28,587 nt of DNA from JAABRU01 sp050180235. GTDB lineage: Bacteria > Desulfobacterota > Desulfobacteria > Desulfobacterales > Desulfococcaceae. This document shows, one piece after another, positions 8,268-15,535 of the stretch. The translations under genes and the position numbers were made by a program. The stretch covers positions 1-28,587 of the forward strand of contig JBFXEJ010000086.1 in assembly GCA_050180235.1 (NCBI GenBank). The letters run 5' to 3'. The stretch's first letter is position 1; each line of letters starts with the position of its first letter. A model generated the notes under the pieces. The model made no database searches. It was not told where the DNA came from and saw nothing but the letters and a program-made list of their open reading frames with translations.

Positions 8268-8678
8268 ATGAAAATTGAACCCATGATTATGGGCGGAATT
8301 GTCGGTTTTGTATTGGGCACATTCGGTTTTATTATCGGACGGTTCTGGGTTCTGCCCATTTCCCGCTATAGCAAAATCAAAAATGACATTCTTACTGTTC
8401 TGAAATCTTACAGTGAGAAAAAATCCGGAGAAGCGGGCTGCGGAAGTGAACAGGCAGATAAACGGCCTGAAGCTCTCCGCAAACTTTCGGTCGCTCTTTC
8501 CGATTCTTATGATCTGGATATTCCCCTCTGGTACCGGATGGTTCTGGCAAACCGGAAAGAATTCCCTTTGGATGCTGCCACACACCTGATGACCCTGGCC
8601 AATACCAAAAATGAGGAACATATTCAGAACCGGATTCACAAAATCATGGTATGTCTCAGATTCGGATTGAAAAAGTAA
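8268..8678 (+). CDS. Small single-pass membrane protein, unknown function
   Basis: A 136-residue protein I do not recognise. Residues 5-28 form one glycine-rich hydrophobic segment (MIMGGIVGFVLGTFGFIIG). A basic stretch and a mainly helical hydrophilic domain follow, suggesting a membrane anchor with a cytoplasmic tail. AGGA upstream supports the ATG at 8268. The stop TAA overlaps the ATG of the next gene (TAATG at 8676-8680). This strongly implies translational coupling with the MoaD-like sulfur carrier and the E1-like enzyme downstream, so a role connected with sulfur transfer or cofactor assembly is possible but unproven. Confidence 0.75.
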   Translation: MKIEPMIMGGIVGFVLGTFGFIIGRFWVLPISRYSKIKNDILTVLKSYSEKKSGEAGCGSEQADKRPEALRKLSVALSDSYDLDIPLWYRMVLANRKEFPLDAATHLMTLANTKNEEHIQNRIHKIMVCLRFGLKK

Positions 8679-8911
8679 TGAAGATCAGCATTTATCTCAA
8701 ACTGTTTGCCACTTTGGCAAAATATATGCCGGAAGATGCAGACAGTTATCCGGTTGAAGAGGGTAATACCGTCCGGGATCTGGTGGCAAAACTGGCTGTT
8801 CCGGAAAAAGAGGCCAGGCTGATCTTTATTAATAACAGAAAAGCTGATATGTCCTCGCTGCTTCATCACGGTGATCGGGTGGGAATTTTTCCGCCTATCG
8901 GAGGCGGATGA
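8678..8911 (+). CDS. MoaD/ThiS-family sulfur carrier protein
   Basis: A 77-residue ubiquitin-like sulfur carrier ending in the required C-terminal di-glycine (FPPIGGG). The family pattern is clear: beta strand ISIYLKLFATLAKYMP, the mid motif VRDLVAKL, INNRKAD, and the HGDRVGIFPP turn. In this family the terminal glycine is adenylated and then thiocarboxylated by an E1-like enzyme, supplying sulfur for molybdopterin, tungstopterin or thiazole synthesis. The start at 8678 overlaps the preceding stop by one base, and the end overlaps the E1-like gene by four bases (ATGA). The partner enzyme is therefore encoded next door. No aldehyde ferredoxin oxidoreductase or thi gene is present in this window to decide the pathway. 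Confidence 0.88.
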   Translation: MKISIYLKLFATLAKYMPEDADSYPVEEGNTVRDLVAKLAVPEKEARLIFINNRKADMSSLLHHGDRVGIFPPIGGG

Positions 8912-9771
8912 TGGCTGATGCACAACTGCTCCGTAAGATCAGGCAGCACAGCATAAAACGGAATCATCCGGACGGAGAGGCATATACCGGCATTGGAACT
9001 GAAGCCGTGAAAAATATGTCCCTGCTTTTTGACATTCCTGGCCGGGAAATTGAAATTATTTCCCTTGAAAACAGTATTATTCCTGAGCGTTATGCAAGGA
9101 ATATGAAAACATTTTCCGTCCAGGATCAGATCAGCATTCTGCAATCCAGAGTCACAGTGATTGGACTGGGCGGATTGGGCGGAACCGTAGTGGAAATTCT
9201 GGCCCGTGCAGGTGTCGGTACGCTGCGCCTGATTGACGGAGACAGTTTTGAGGACAGCAACCTGAACCGTCAGTTGTTCAGTTGTCCCGAATCGCAGGGA
9301 ATGCCAAAAGCAGAAGCCGCTGCCCGGCGTGTGCCGCAAATAAATCCCTCTCTTACAGTTGAAAAACATGCTTTATTTCTCAATGAAGAGAACGCTCGTG
9401 ATTTGCTGAAAGATTCGGATGCGGCTGCGGATTGTCTGGACAGTATGAAAACCCGTTTTGTGCTGGAATCCGCAGCAAAAAAAGCAGGTATTCCCCTGGT
9501 TTCCGCAGCAGTGGCGGGTTCTGCCGGCCATGTCACCACCATTTTTCCGGAAGATACCGGACTTCAAAACATTTACGGCTCTGCGGAATTTTTGGAAGAA
9601 AAAGGAGCCGAACAGTCCCAGGGCTGCCTGGCACATGCGGTATTCCTGCTCTCATCTCTGGAGTCATCGGAAATCATAAAAATCCTTCTGAACAAAAAAG
9701 ATACACTGAGAAACAGACTGCTGATCGCTGATCTGAGGGATAATACATTTGAGATAATGAATCTGATATGA
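8908..9771 (+). CDS. ThiF/MoeB/HesA-family E1-like adenylyltransferase
   Basis: A 287-residue E1-like enzyme that would adenylate the C-terminal glycine of the carrier encoded just upstream. An N-terminal extension (about 1-65) precedes the ThiF fold. The ATP-binding GLGGLGG is at about 86-92, the acidic residue of LIDGD at about 110, the conserved NLNRQ arginine at 121, and DCLDS at about 175-179. Cys240 (QGCLAH) is a candidate catalytic cysteine. The paired CxxC zinc motifs of MoeB are absent, so it is closer to HesA-type proteins. The ATG at 8908 overlaps the carrier stop (ATGATG; 8911 is an equally possible start). It forms an operon with the carrier and a small membrane protein. Confidence 0.88.
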   Translation: MMADAQLLRKIRQHSIKRNHPDGEAYTGIGTEAVKNMSLLFDIPGREIEIISLENSIIPERYARNMKTFSVQDQISILQSRVTVIGLGGLGGTVVEILARAGVGTLRLIDGDSFEDSNLNRQLFSCPESQGMPKAEAAARRVPQINPSLTVEKHALFLNEENARDLLKDSDAAADCLDSMKTRFVLESAAKKAGIPLVSAAVAGSAGHVTTIFPEDTGLQNIYGSAEFLEEKGAEQSQGCLAHAVFLLSSLESSEIIKILLNKKDTLRNRLLIADLRDNTFEIMNLI

Positions 9772-9834
9772 GGTTTCAGGTGTCAGGAAAATACTGAAAT
9801 CTGAAATATGGACACTGGCAACTGACAACTGATG

Positions 9835-9948
9835 TTACGCAGCCTTTTCAAAAATCAGTATGCAGCCTTCATTCCGGCTAAAGTCTGAATCAAGTATTTT
9901 CAATATGTTATGGATACAGACTTTCGCCGGTATGACGATTCTGCGTAA
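9835..9948. repeat. 114-bp inverted-repeat element
   Basis: The outer ends are TTACGCAG (9835-9842) and CTGCGTAA (9941-9948). An inner pair of arms, 9870-9891 and 9912-9934, is complementary with a few mismatches (CATTCCGGCTAAAGTCTG against CATACCGGCGAAAGTCTG). The element carries no ORF. Degenerate ACTGATAACTG-type heptamers lie on both sides (about 9813-9833 and 9953-9972), of the same family as the tandem array at 15305-15458. It is interpreted as a small non-autonomous mobile or extragenic palindromic element. Confidence 0.6.
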
Positions 9949-9988
9949 TATTAACTGATAACTGAACACTGATTTTACGGAGGAGTGA

Positions 9989-10921
9989 ATGCTTGATATT
10001 TTTCTTTATGCCGCTGGTGTGCTCATTCTTGCAGAAATTATTATTTTCGGAGTTGTCGCGCCGATTATTGTACATTCAAAACAGCGGCAGTCCGCGAAAC
10101 CCCGTTTTGATCTTTTTGATCCCCGCAATCTGCCGCAGGACAAGGCAGATTATTTTGTCAGAAATCTGCAACTGCTTCAAAAGGAAGGATTTGAACCTGC
10201 GGCCTTTGTCTCCTGGGAAAGCAATGAAAACCAGAGAATTCTCTTTGTGCTGACAGTGAACAGGAAAAACAGGGACATGGCCATGTCTGTTTTGGCCACC
10301 GGGGGAACAGCGACAAAACCCATTGAAATCCGTTATACAGAATTTTGCACGGTATTTGGCGACAGCAGTGAAATCAATACCAACAGCAATCCACAGCCGG
10401 ATGTGCTGAAGCAGTTTCCTGACAAAAAGGTCTTTTCCTTCCCCAGTATCAAAGATCCGCATCATCTGTACATTCTCCACCGCAGACTGATCGCACGTTT
10501 TGCTTTGGGCAAAGAAGCTGTTCTGCCTTCCAAAGACACGGAAGTTATGGCTGTGCAGATGTCTGTCACCCGTTTTCTGGCTCGGCAGGCAAAAGCCGGA
10601 TATTTCCAGACAGATGAAAGCGGAGAAATCCTGATGCCCACATGGAAAGGAGCGTTTCTAATGACATGGAAACTGGTCTGGCCCGTAAGTTTCATCCGGA
10701 ATATCCTGCAAAGACGCAGAATGAATATCTTTCTCCGTCAGTTGCTATCTCCTGAAGTCAAACATGGCCCCCGGCAGATTTCTGAGCAGATTGTCAACCG
10801 GGAAGATTCATGGGAGAAAAAATTCCCGGCTGATGCCGCATCGGACGCGGAACCCCTGCAGGAAAACAGTGCACAGGAGATCAGTGAAAAGGAAAACAGG
10901 GGCAGAAAAGAGAATGTCTGA
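9989..10921 (+). CDS. Membrane-anchored conserved-looking protein, unknown function
   Basis: A 310-residue protein I do not recognise. It has one N-terminal transmembrane segment (about 3-28), then a mixed alpha/beta cytoplasmic region. That region includes 'RFDLFDPRNLPQDKADYFVRNLQLLQKEGFEPAAFVSW' and 'FCTVFGDSSEINTNSNPQ'. A second moderately hydrophobic stretch lies near 215-235 (AFLMTWKLVWPVSFIRNIL) and the tail (about 265-310) is charged and probably disordered. A strong GGAGGAG before the ATG supports the start. The gene begins only 40 bases after an inverted-repeat element. A tiny CxxC ORF overlaps its end by eight bases. Confidence 0.8.
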   Translation: MLDIFLYAAGVLILAEIIIFGVVAPIIVHSKQRQSAKPRFDLFDPRNLPQDKADYFVRNLQLLQKEGFEPAAFVSWESNENQRILFVLTVNRKNRDMAMSVLATGGTATKPIEIRYTEFCTVFGDSSEINTNSNPQPDVLKQFPDKKVFSFPSIKDPHHLYILHRRLIARFALGKEAVLPSKDTEVMAVQMSVTRFLARQAKAGYFQTDESGEILMPTWKGAFLMTWKLVWPVSFIRNILQRRRMNIFLRQLLSPEVKHGPRQISEQIVNREDSWEKKFPADAASDAEPLQENSAQEISEKENRGRKENV

Positions 10922-11087
10922 TGAATTCCGCAACCATGAAATACCTGACCCTGTGCCTGCTTATCATTTTCATTGTTCATATTGCGGATACCGAAGCAGA
11001 GTCCCGGCATCTTTTGTTTTTCTGAAATATTTGCCGGGCGGAGACAAAACCGTTCATTTTATGCTCACGGGAATCCTTTTTTTCTGA
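10914..11087 (+). CDS. Tiny CxxC protein, possible zinc ribbon
   Basis: A 57-residue ORF whose ATG overlaps the previous stop. It contains FHCSYCGYRSRVPASF at about residues 19-34, a single CxxC knuckle of rubredoxin/zinc-ribbon style, and then a short hydrophobic tail. Only one cysteine pair exists, so a metal site would need dimerisation or a partner. The ribosome binding site is weak (AAAGAG). The overlap suggests co-translation, but it may also be a chance ORF. Confidence 0.4.
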   Translation: MSDEFRNHEIPDPVPAYHFHCSYCGYRSRVPASFVFLKYLPGGDKTVHFMLTGILFF

Positions 11088-11200
11088 TCAATATGTGCCT
11101 TTCCGGATCGGAGAAAAATCTTCTCTGAAGAAACAAAATCCGGTTTTCAGACTGCCGCGAAGACACAAAAAGACAAAGTCTCACAAAGCTTACTGCCTGA

Positions 11201-12838
11201 TTATTTTTCAGATTTCATATAATTTCCTGATTTTTGGAAGGGCAGCGTAACATCAGTTAATCTGTTTTTCCGGGAATTCTGTCCTGCCGGAGGGAATCTG
11301 CGGGAGATCAGATGCGGATCTTCTGATTCTGCAACGGGCGAGGCTGAGGGGAAAAGACGGATTCTAAGATCAAGCCATTCCTGAAGTTCCCTGATATTCT
11401 GGGACAACTGATAGCGTCCGTCAGCAAAGACTCCGTAATCCCCTCCTCCGCCCATTGCGGAGGTAAAGCGGACAGTATTGGCATAAAACAGCCATGTGTC
11501 ACACCAGATTCTTTCCACAGCCTCATCAAAGGGATTTTCCTCCTGCGCAATGCCTTTGGCATATCCCCGTGTCCATATTTCTCCCATAATGGCCGTGGCA
11601 GTGCGGATATCCGCATTGCTCTGGCGGATGGTGTTTTCAAAGCGTTTCCAGTGACCTGAAACCCATGAAGCCGAATGGCATGTAAGACATACGGACTGCA
11701 TGGCTGCGGTTCTTTTTTCTTTTTCTGCTGCTTCAATCAGGAATCCCGAAGCCGGGGTTCCGTCCATATCCGCAGGCAGGGGCAGTCCGGATTTGTTCCG
11801 TATCCTCGTAGTGTCCGGATGCCTGGGATGGGGATGTGCATAAATCAGACCAAATATCCGCCAGGACAGACGGTCGCCAATCTGATGCGTTCTCTTTGCA
11901 ACAGTCTCTCCGTCTGTGTTGACCAGCAGACTCATATGGCAGGCCGCGCAGGTGGGCGCGCTGAAATCCTTTCCCACAGTCCAGGGAACAGATTTGAAAT
12001 TCCAGTCTTTGCTCATATCTGTATAGATATTGCCGTGTTTGCTGGAAAGATAAACCTTGTAGGCCGGCACATCAGGTCCCAGATGACATTCCCGGCATGT
12101 ACCGGGTTTGCGTGCCATTTCAATGGAAAAAACATGACGGGTATGGCAGGCCGAACATGCGCCCTGGGTTCCGTCCGGATTGATGCGGCCAATGCCCCCG
12201 TTGGGCCAGCCCGTGATTTGCGGAAATTCCATTTCACCCATGACGGTTTCCCTGGTTTCCTGCGCTTTGACTTCCAGACGGGTTCCGTGACAGTAATAAC
12301 AGGCTTCCGCGCGGGTATCCTCATCTGATTTTTCATAACTGATCACACCCTCATTTTTCACTGCTTTGCCGATGACCGCCTGCTCCAGTTTCTGATAAAC
12401 TGTGTTCTCAGCCAGATTTTTCCATGCAAAGGCCATGATATTTAAGGAAAACTGTTCCGCCTCCTCACTGTGGCAGACAGCGCAGTCCTTAGGACTGACA
12501 ATGGTGTGAATCTGATGACCGTTATGGGCAAAGGTGTCCGCAGTATGATGTTCCGGATTGAGCATATGGCATTCCGCACATCCGACAGCCGTGTTTTTCA
12601 GACGATCCGGCACAGTGTTTGCAGATATTTTCCTTTCCAGTCCTTTGACTTCCAATGCCTGTGCAGGCGTAAGCATGGCATGCCGGCTGCGTTTCCAGTC
12701 TTCTGCAATTCCGGGATGAACAGAAGAATGGCATCCCAGGCATTCTTCTGTGATTTCACTTACCGGAGCACGTCCGCAGATGCCGATCCCAGTAAACAGA
12801 AAACAGAACACAAGAGTTTGAAAACATATCCTTTTCAT
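11201..12838 (-). CDS. Octaheme cytochrome c, hydroxylamine oxidoreductase (HAO)-like
   Basis: A 545-residue exported multiheme protein. A signal peptide (MKRICFQTLVFCFLFTGIGI) follows AAAGG at suitable spacing; an upstream in-frame extension lacks a signal peptide. Eight CxxCH sites are present, at about 33, 87, 119, 180, 228, 248, 297 and 384. The segment 'GRINPDGTQGACSACHTRH...CRECHLGPDVPAYK.Y..SKHGNIY...W.VGKDFSAPTCAACHMS' (about 217-303) closely matches the HAO family core. The tyrosine that cross-links to heme P460 in nitrifier HAO should sit in a 'YD..V.LYN' helix soon after the last heme. Here the corresponding helix (about 398-422) has no tyrosine. Reductive octaheme HAO-like proteins also lack it, so reduction of nitrite, hydroxylamine or another small nitrogen compound in the periplasm is more likely than oxidation. 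A DtxR-type iron regulator gene lies upstream on the same strand. Confidence 0.88.
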   Translation of the reverse strand: MKRICFQTLVFCFLFTGIGICGRAPVSEITEECLGCHSSVHPGIAEDWKRSRHAMLTPAQALEVKGLERKISANTVPDRLKNTAVGCAECHMLNPEHHTADTFAHNGHQIHTIVSPKDCAVCHSEEAEQFSLNIMAFAWKNLAENTVYQKLEQAVIGKAVKNEGVISYEKSDEDTRAEACYYCHGTRLEVKAQETRETVMGEMEFPQITGWPNGGIGRINPDGTQGACSACHTRHVFSIEMARKPGTCRECHLGPDVPAYKVYLSSKHGNIYTDMSKDWNFKSVPWTVGKDFSAPTCAACHMSLLVNTDGETVAKRTHQIGDRLSWRIFGLIYAHPHPRHPDTTRIRNKSGLPLPADMDGTPASGFLIEAAEKEKRTAAMQSVCLTCHSASWVSGHWKRFENTIRQSNADIRTATAIMGEIWTRGYAKGIAQEENPFDEAVERIWCDTWLFYANTVRFTSAMGGGGDYGVFADGRYQLSQNIRELQEWLDLRIRLFPSASPVAESEDPHLISRRFPPAGQNSRKNRLTDVTLPFQKSGNYMKSEK

Positions 12839-13077
12839 AAGTTGCCTTTCTGTATTTTGTGATGCGGATATTTGGCAAAGGGTCAAATCCCCTGAAAAAG
12901 AACGCCCTGCGGCTGCAAAATCAGAAGATTTGATCATCTGCCTGTTTTTTATATATGCAGGAATGACAATTTTCCCCTCATTCCCGCTGAAGCCGGAAGT
13001 CTGTTATACAGGATAAGGATTTAACAGATTTTTTACGGATATGGCAAGAGGATTTGTTGGAAAAAACAGGACAGAAT

Positions 13078-13593
13078 TCAAACCGCTGTTTCAGATTTTT
13101 CCAGATGATCCAGACAGCGCATAAGACATTTCCGGCAGTTTTCAGCGTTTTTTCCCTCTTCGCAGTAGTGTCCGAAACCTTTTATCCATTCCACGCCGCC
13201 TCTGGGGCATATTTCCACAAATTCCACAAAATGGATCAGTCTTTCCAGAATATCGGGTGAAATGGTATGCTCCATTTTGCACGCGGTTTCTTCGGCTTCA
13301 GCTTCATCCGCGCAGAGGATACGGATGAAAAAATCCTTCAGTGCCTTGTGACGCCGGACAACACTTCTGGCATGTTCCTTTCCCTTGTCTGTCAGTGTGA
13401 TCAGATCATAGGGTGCATAATTGATCAGCCCCTTTTCCGATAAGGAGCGAAGCGCTCCCGTAACAGAAGAATTGTTGACACTGAGTCTGTCTGCGATGTC
13501 TTTGGCTCTGGCAGCCTGTTTTCTTTCTGATATATGGAATATGGCTTCCAGATAGTCTTCCATGCTTGAACTGAGCCGTTCCGAAATTGTCAT
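13078..13593 (-). CDS. DtxR/IdeR-family iron-dependent regulator
   Basis: A 171-residue metalloregulator. An N-terminal winged helix (about 12-75, MEDYLEAIFHI...AKDIADRLSVNNSSVTGALRSLSEKGLI) is followed by the metal-binding/dimerisation domain. Putative ligands M11, H82, C105, E108 and H109 line up with M10, H79, C102, E105 and H106 of IdeR. A cysteine where MntR has glutamate suggests iron rather than manganese sensing. The SH3-like third domain is missing. Instead a cysteine-rich tail (C129, C144, C153, C156, C160) ends the protein, which is unusual and could bind an extra metal. An imperfect palindrome overlaps its own promoter, suggesting autoregulation. The HAO-like cytochrome gene follows on the same strand after 239 bases. 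Confidence 0.87.
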   Translation of the reverse strand: MTISERLSSSMEDYLEAIFHISERKQAARAKDIADRLSVNNSSVTGALRSLSEKGLINYAPYDLITLTDKGKEHARSVVRRHKALKDFFIRILCADEAEAEETACKMEHTISPDILERLIHFVEFVEICPRGGVEWIKGFGHYCEEGKNAENCRKCLMRCLDHLEKSETAV

Positions 13594-13636
13594 AGATGCC
13601 TCCCCGGAATAAAGCAGTTGTCCTTAATATTTTTGC

Positions 13637-13754
13637 TTTTAGGCGTTAGGCAGTTGAATTTTAACATATTGATTTTTATAGATGCAAATATTGACTTCTC
13701 AAATATGTTCATGTAAAATCAAATAGTTGAAAACCAACTGTTTAACTCCTAGCT
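13637..13754 (-). promoter_or_regulatory. dtxR promoter with palindromic operator arms
   Basis: On the minus strand, TTGCAT (13687-13682), an 18-base spacer and TAAAAT (13663-13658), preceded by an extended TG, form a promoter. One operator arm (13637-13665, containing TTAGGCGTTAGGC) covers the -10 and start region. Its inverted partner (13726-13754) lies upstream of the -35; the arms match at 20 of 29 positions. TTAGG motifs resemble half of the IdeR/DtxR box, so repression by the adjacent gene product is plausible. Confidence 0.5.
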
Positions 13755-13873
13755 TTTTTCAATTTTATAAATATTTCCAAAAATAATACGGTCTGCCGAA
13801 TATTCTGTCAACCCTATTTTGACAAATCCTTTCAGGGGATGAAAATTTTCTGTCTGAACTGTGTAAAACCGGA

Positions 13874-13961
13874 TGCAAAAAACCGCTCCGCTCAATTTTT
13901 GCACTCCAGCAGATATCCTGATCCGGAGGAGTGCAAAAATTGAGCAGCGCGGTTTTTTGCA
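13874..13961. repeat. Long inverted repeat (34-bp arms), dispersed family
   Basis: Arms 13874-13907 and 13928-13961 are complementary with two mismatches around a 20-base loop. Each arm reads TGCAAAAAACCGC at its outer end and TTTTTGCACTCC at its inner end. One arm plus part of the loop recurs at about 22131-22178. The copies differ by a few bases, so this is a dispersed family and not a gene; the ORFs that cross it are spurious. The 402 bases between the dtxR start and the ACT gene contain only this repeat and the dtxR promoter. Confidence 0.7.
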
Positions 13962-13995
13962 CAGTCAGATTAAAGGAAAATACGAAAAATTTCTG

Positions 13996-14550
13996 CTATA
14001 TCCGGTTCATGGTCTCAAATATATTCCGGTGCTGAATACTGATCTCCAGATCAAGTTCCCTGCCTTTTTCCCGGAGTTCCGCATCCAGTGCTTTCTGATC
14101 GGTTTCTGCCGGAATATCAACCTCATAAATCATTATATTCCGATCCGGATCATCCCCGCCTTTGAAAACAGCCTGCAGATTGGTGACATTGACGCCATGC
14201 CGGGCTATAATGGCTGTAATCGCGGCCACCAGTCCTTTGCGATCCGGCCCTCTGGTGGTAATCACAAATGGAAGTGTCTTTTTGGAAACCGGTACAGTTT
14301 TCGGGGCATCCAGATATTTGACAAACACATGCAGCCCCATATGCTCCGCTTCCTTTTGCAGATTCATACGAAGCTCCTCAGCAGACATGTCTGCCGGAAT
14401 TTCCGCTATGAATATGCCGGAAAACTCAGACTGCAGAATGGTCTGGCTTACATTTTCAATATTGCATTCCAGACGGAACAGAGCGTCAGAAACCAGAGCA
14501 ATAATGCCCGGTCTGTCCTGACCCAGCACGGAAATAACAACTTTGCCCAT
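13996..14550 (-). CDS. Double ACT-domain protein (GcvR-like)
   Basis: A 184-residue protein made of two ACT domains. The first (about 1-80) opens with VVISVLGQDRPGIIALVSDALF; the second (about 90-175) carries FVITTRGPDRKGLVAAITAIIARHGVNV. ACT pairs of this layout bind amino acids, often glycine or serine, and resemble the glycine-cleavage repressor protein GcvR or the 'ACT domain-containing' formyl-transfer regulators. There is no DNA-binding domain, so any regulatory effect would be through a partner. The ATG at 14550 follows AGGAGA at good spacing; an upstream in-frame ATG at 14574 lacks one. A strong terminator hairpin separates it from rubrerythrin, so it is probably transcribed on its own. 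Confidence 0.82.
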   Translation of the reverse strand: MGKVVISVLGQDRPGIIALVSDALFRLECNIENVSQTILQSEFSGIFIAEIPADMSAEELRMNLQKEAEHMGLHVFVKYLDAPKTVPVSKKTLPFVITTRGPDRKGLVAAITAIIARHGVNVTNLQAVFKGGDDPDRNIMIYEVDIPAETDQKALDAELREKGRELDLEISIQHRNIFETMNRI

Positions 14551-14571
14551 AAATTCTCCTGCACACAAAAA

Positions 14572-14602
14572 CAAAGGGGCAGGTTTGGAGCCTGCCCCTT
14601 TG
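14572..14602 (-). terminator. Intrinsic terminator downstream of rubrerythrin
   Basis: CAAAGGGGCAGG (14572-14583) pairs perfectly with CCTGCCCCTTTG (14591-14602) across a 7-base loop. Read on the minus strand it is followed by a T-rich run (GTTTTTGTGTG). It therefore fits a rho-independent terminator for the leftward rubrerythrin transcript, placed just before the ACT gene start. Confidence 0.75.
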
Positions 14603-14669
14603 GAATCATTATAAAAAATTCATGGCAGGTGTAGCGAAAGCATAACCAGCCACTTTTCCTGAAGCCCAA

Positions 14670-14699
14670 TGGCGGGTTCAGCTTTCGCTGAACCCACCC
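14670..14699. repeat. GNRA-loop hairpin after rubrerythrin
   Basis: GGGTTCAGC (14674-14682) and GCTGAACCC (14687-14695) form a 9-bp stem with a four-base loop, which reads GAAA on the minus strand. It lies 14 bases after the rubrerythrin stop. It may protect the 3' end of the mRNA or be a small dispersed palindrome. Confidence 0.5.
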
Positions 14700-14712
14700 A
14701 GCTTTTCAGCAA

Positions 14713-15288
14713 TTACCAGTTTTCACCCAGCAGTTCAAAATGGGCCTGGGGATGCGCACAGGCCGGACACATCAGCGGTGCTTCGGTTCCCTCATGCAGA
14801 TAACCGCAGTTGCGGCAGCGCCATACAACAGACTTGGCACGTTTGAAGACCTTGTCAGCCTTGATATTTCCGGCCAGTTCCACATAGCGTTTCTCGTGCT
14901 GTTTTTCTGCCACGGAAACAGCGAGAAACACCATGGAAATGGCTTCAAAGCCTTCTTCTTTGGCAATCTTTGCAAAACCCGGATACATTTCCATATGCTC
15001 ATGGCGTTCCCCGGCTGCGGCTGCCATCAGGTTGTCATAGGTGGAGCCGATGACACCGGCAGGAAATGCTCCAACGATTTCCACATCCCCGCCTTCAAGG
15101 AATTTGAAGAAACGTTTGGCATGTTCCTTTTCCTGATTGGATGTTTCCTCAAAAATGTCGGCTATCTGCACAAAACCTTCTTTTCTGGCAGCACCGGCAA
15201 AATAGGTGTAACGGTTCCGGGCCTGTGACTCACCGGCAAATGAGAGCAGCAGATTCTTCTCGGTTTTGCTTCCTTTAATACTTTTCAC
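14713..15288 (-). CDS. rbr: Rubrerythrin
   Basis: A 191-residue cytoplasmic di-iron peroxidase that reduces hydrogen peroxide with electrons from rubredoxin or NAD(P)H systems. The four-helix ferritin-like domain (about 1-145) shows the ligand motifs E20 (FAGESQARNRY), E53/H56 (NQEKEHAKRF), E94/E97 region (GERHEHMEMY) and E128/H131 (VAEKQHEKRY). The C-terminal rubredoxin domain has four cysteines at 158, 161, 174 and 177 (WRCRNCGYLHEG and MCPACAHP). Translation begins at GTG (15288) eight bases after AGGAG. Immediately upstream, where the promoter should be, is a 154-bp array of heptanucleotide repeats. Catalase, a double-rubredoxin membrane protein and perR lie upstream on the same strand. 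Confidence 0.96.
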   Translation of the reverse strand: MKSIKGSKTEKNLLLSFAGESQARNRYTYFAGAARKEGFVQIADIFEETSNQEKEHAKRFFKFLEGGDVEIVGAFPAGVIGSTYDNLMAAAAGERHEHMEMYPGFAKIAKEEGFEAISMVFLAVSVAEKQHEKRYVELAGNIKADKVFKRAKSVVWRCRNCGYLHEGTEAPLMCPACAHPQAHFELLGENW

Positions 15289-15304
15289 AATAAATCTCCT
15301 TTCT

Positions 15305-15458
15305 TTATCAGTTATCAGTTATCAGTTATCAGTTATCAGTTATCAGTTATCAGTTATCAGTTGTCAGTTATCAGTTGTCAGTTATCAGTTGTCAGTTATC
15401 AGTTGTCAGTTATCAGTTGTCAGTTGTCAGTTATCAGTTGTCAGTTATCAGTTGTCAG
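15305..15458. repeat. Tandem heptanucleotide array, 22 units of TT(A/G)TCAG
   Basis: Exactly 22 contiguous 7-base units: eight TTATCAG first (15305-15360), then a mixed run of TTGTCAG and TTATCAG to 15458 (14 TTATCAG and 8 TTGTCAG overall). Degenerate relatives continue to about 15533 (ACTGGTAACTGTTCACTGATAACTG). The array lies between the rubrerythrin ribosome binding site and the catalase stop. Short tandem heptanucleotide families of this kind are known from cyanobacteria (STRR sequences). Related single units flank the element at 9835-9948. The ORF reading through it is an artefact of the 21-base protein period. Confidence 0.95.
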
Positions 15459-15535
15459 TTACCAAGTTCCAGAACAAACGCCTGAGTTACCTGAACACTG
15501 GTAACTGTTCACTGATAACTGTTCACTGTTCACTG

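Noticed and set aside
11675..12328. 217-residue plus-strand ORF
   Set aside because: Antisense to the octaheme cytochrome, whose eight CxxCH motifs establish the coding strand.
13765..13962. ORFs beginning MQKTALLNFCTP and MQKTAPLNFCTP on both strands
   Set aside because: They are translations of the two arms of the inverted repeat at 13874-13961, not genes.
15305..15458. Possible CRISPR array
   Set aside because: The repeats are 7 bases long and contiguous, with no spacers and no cas genes nearby.
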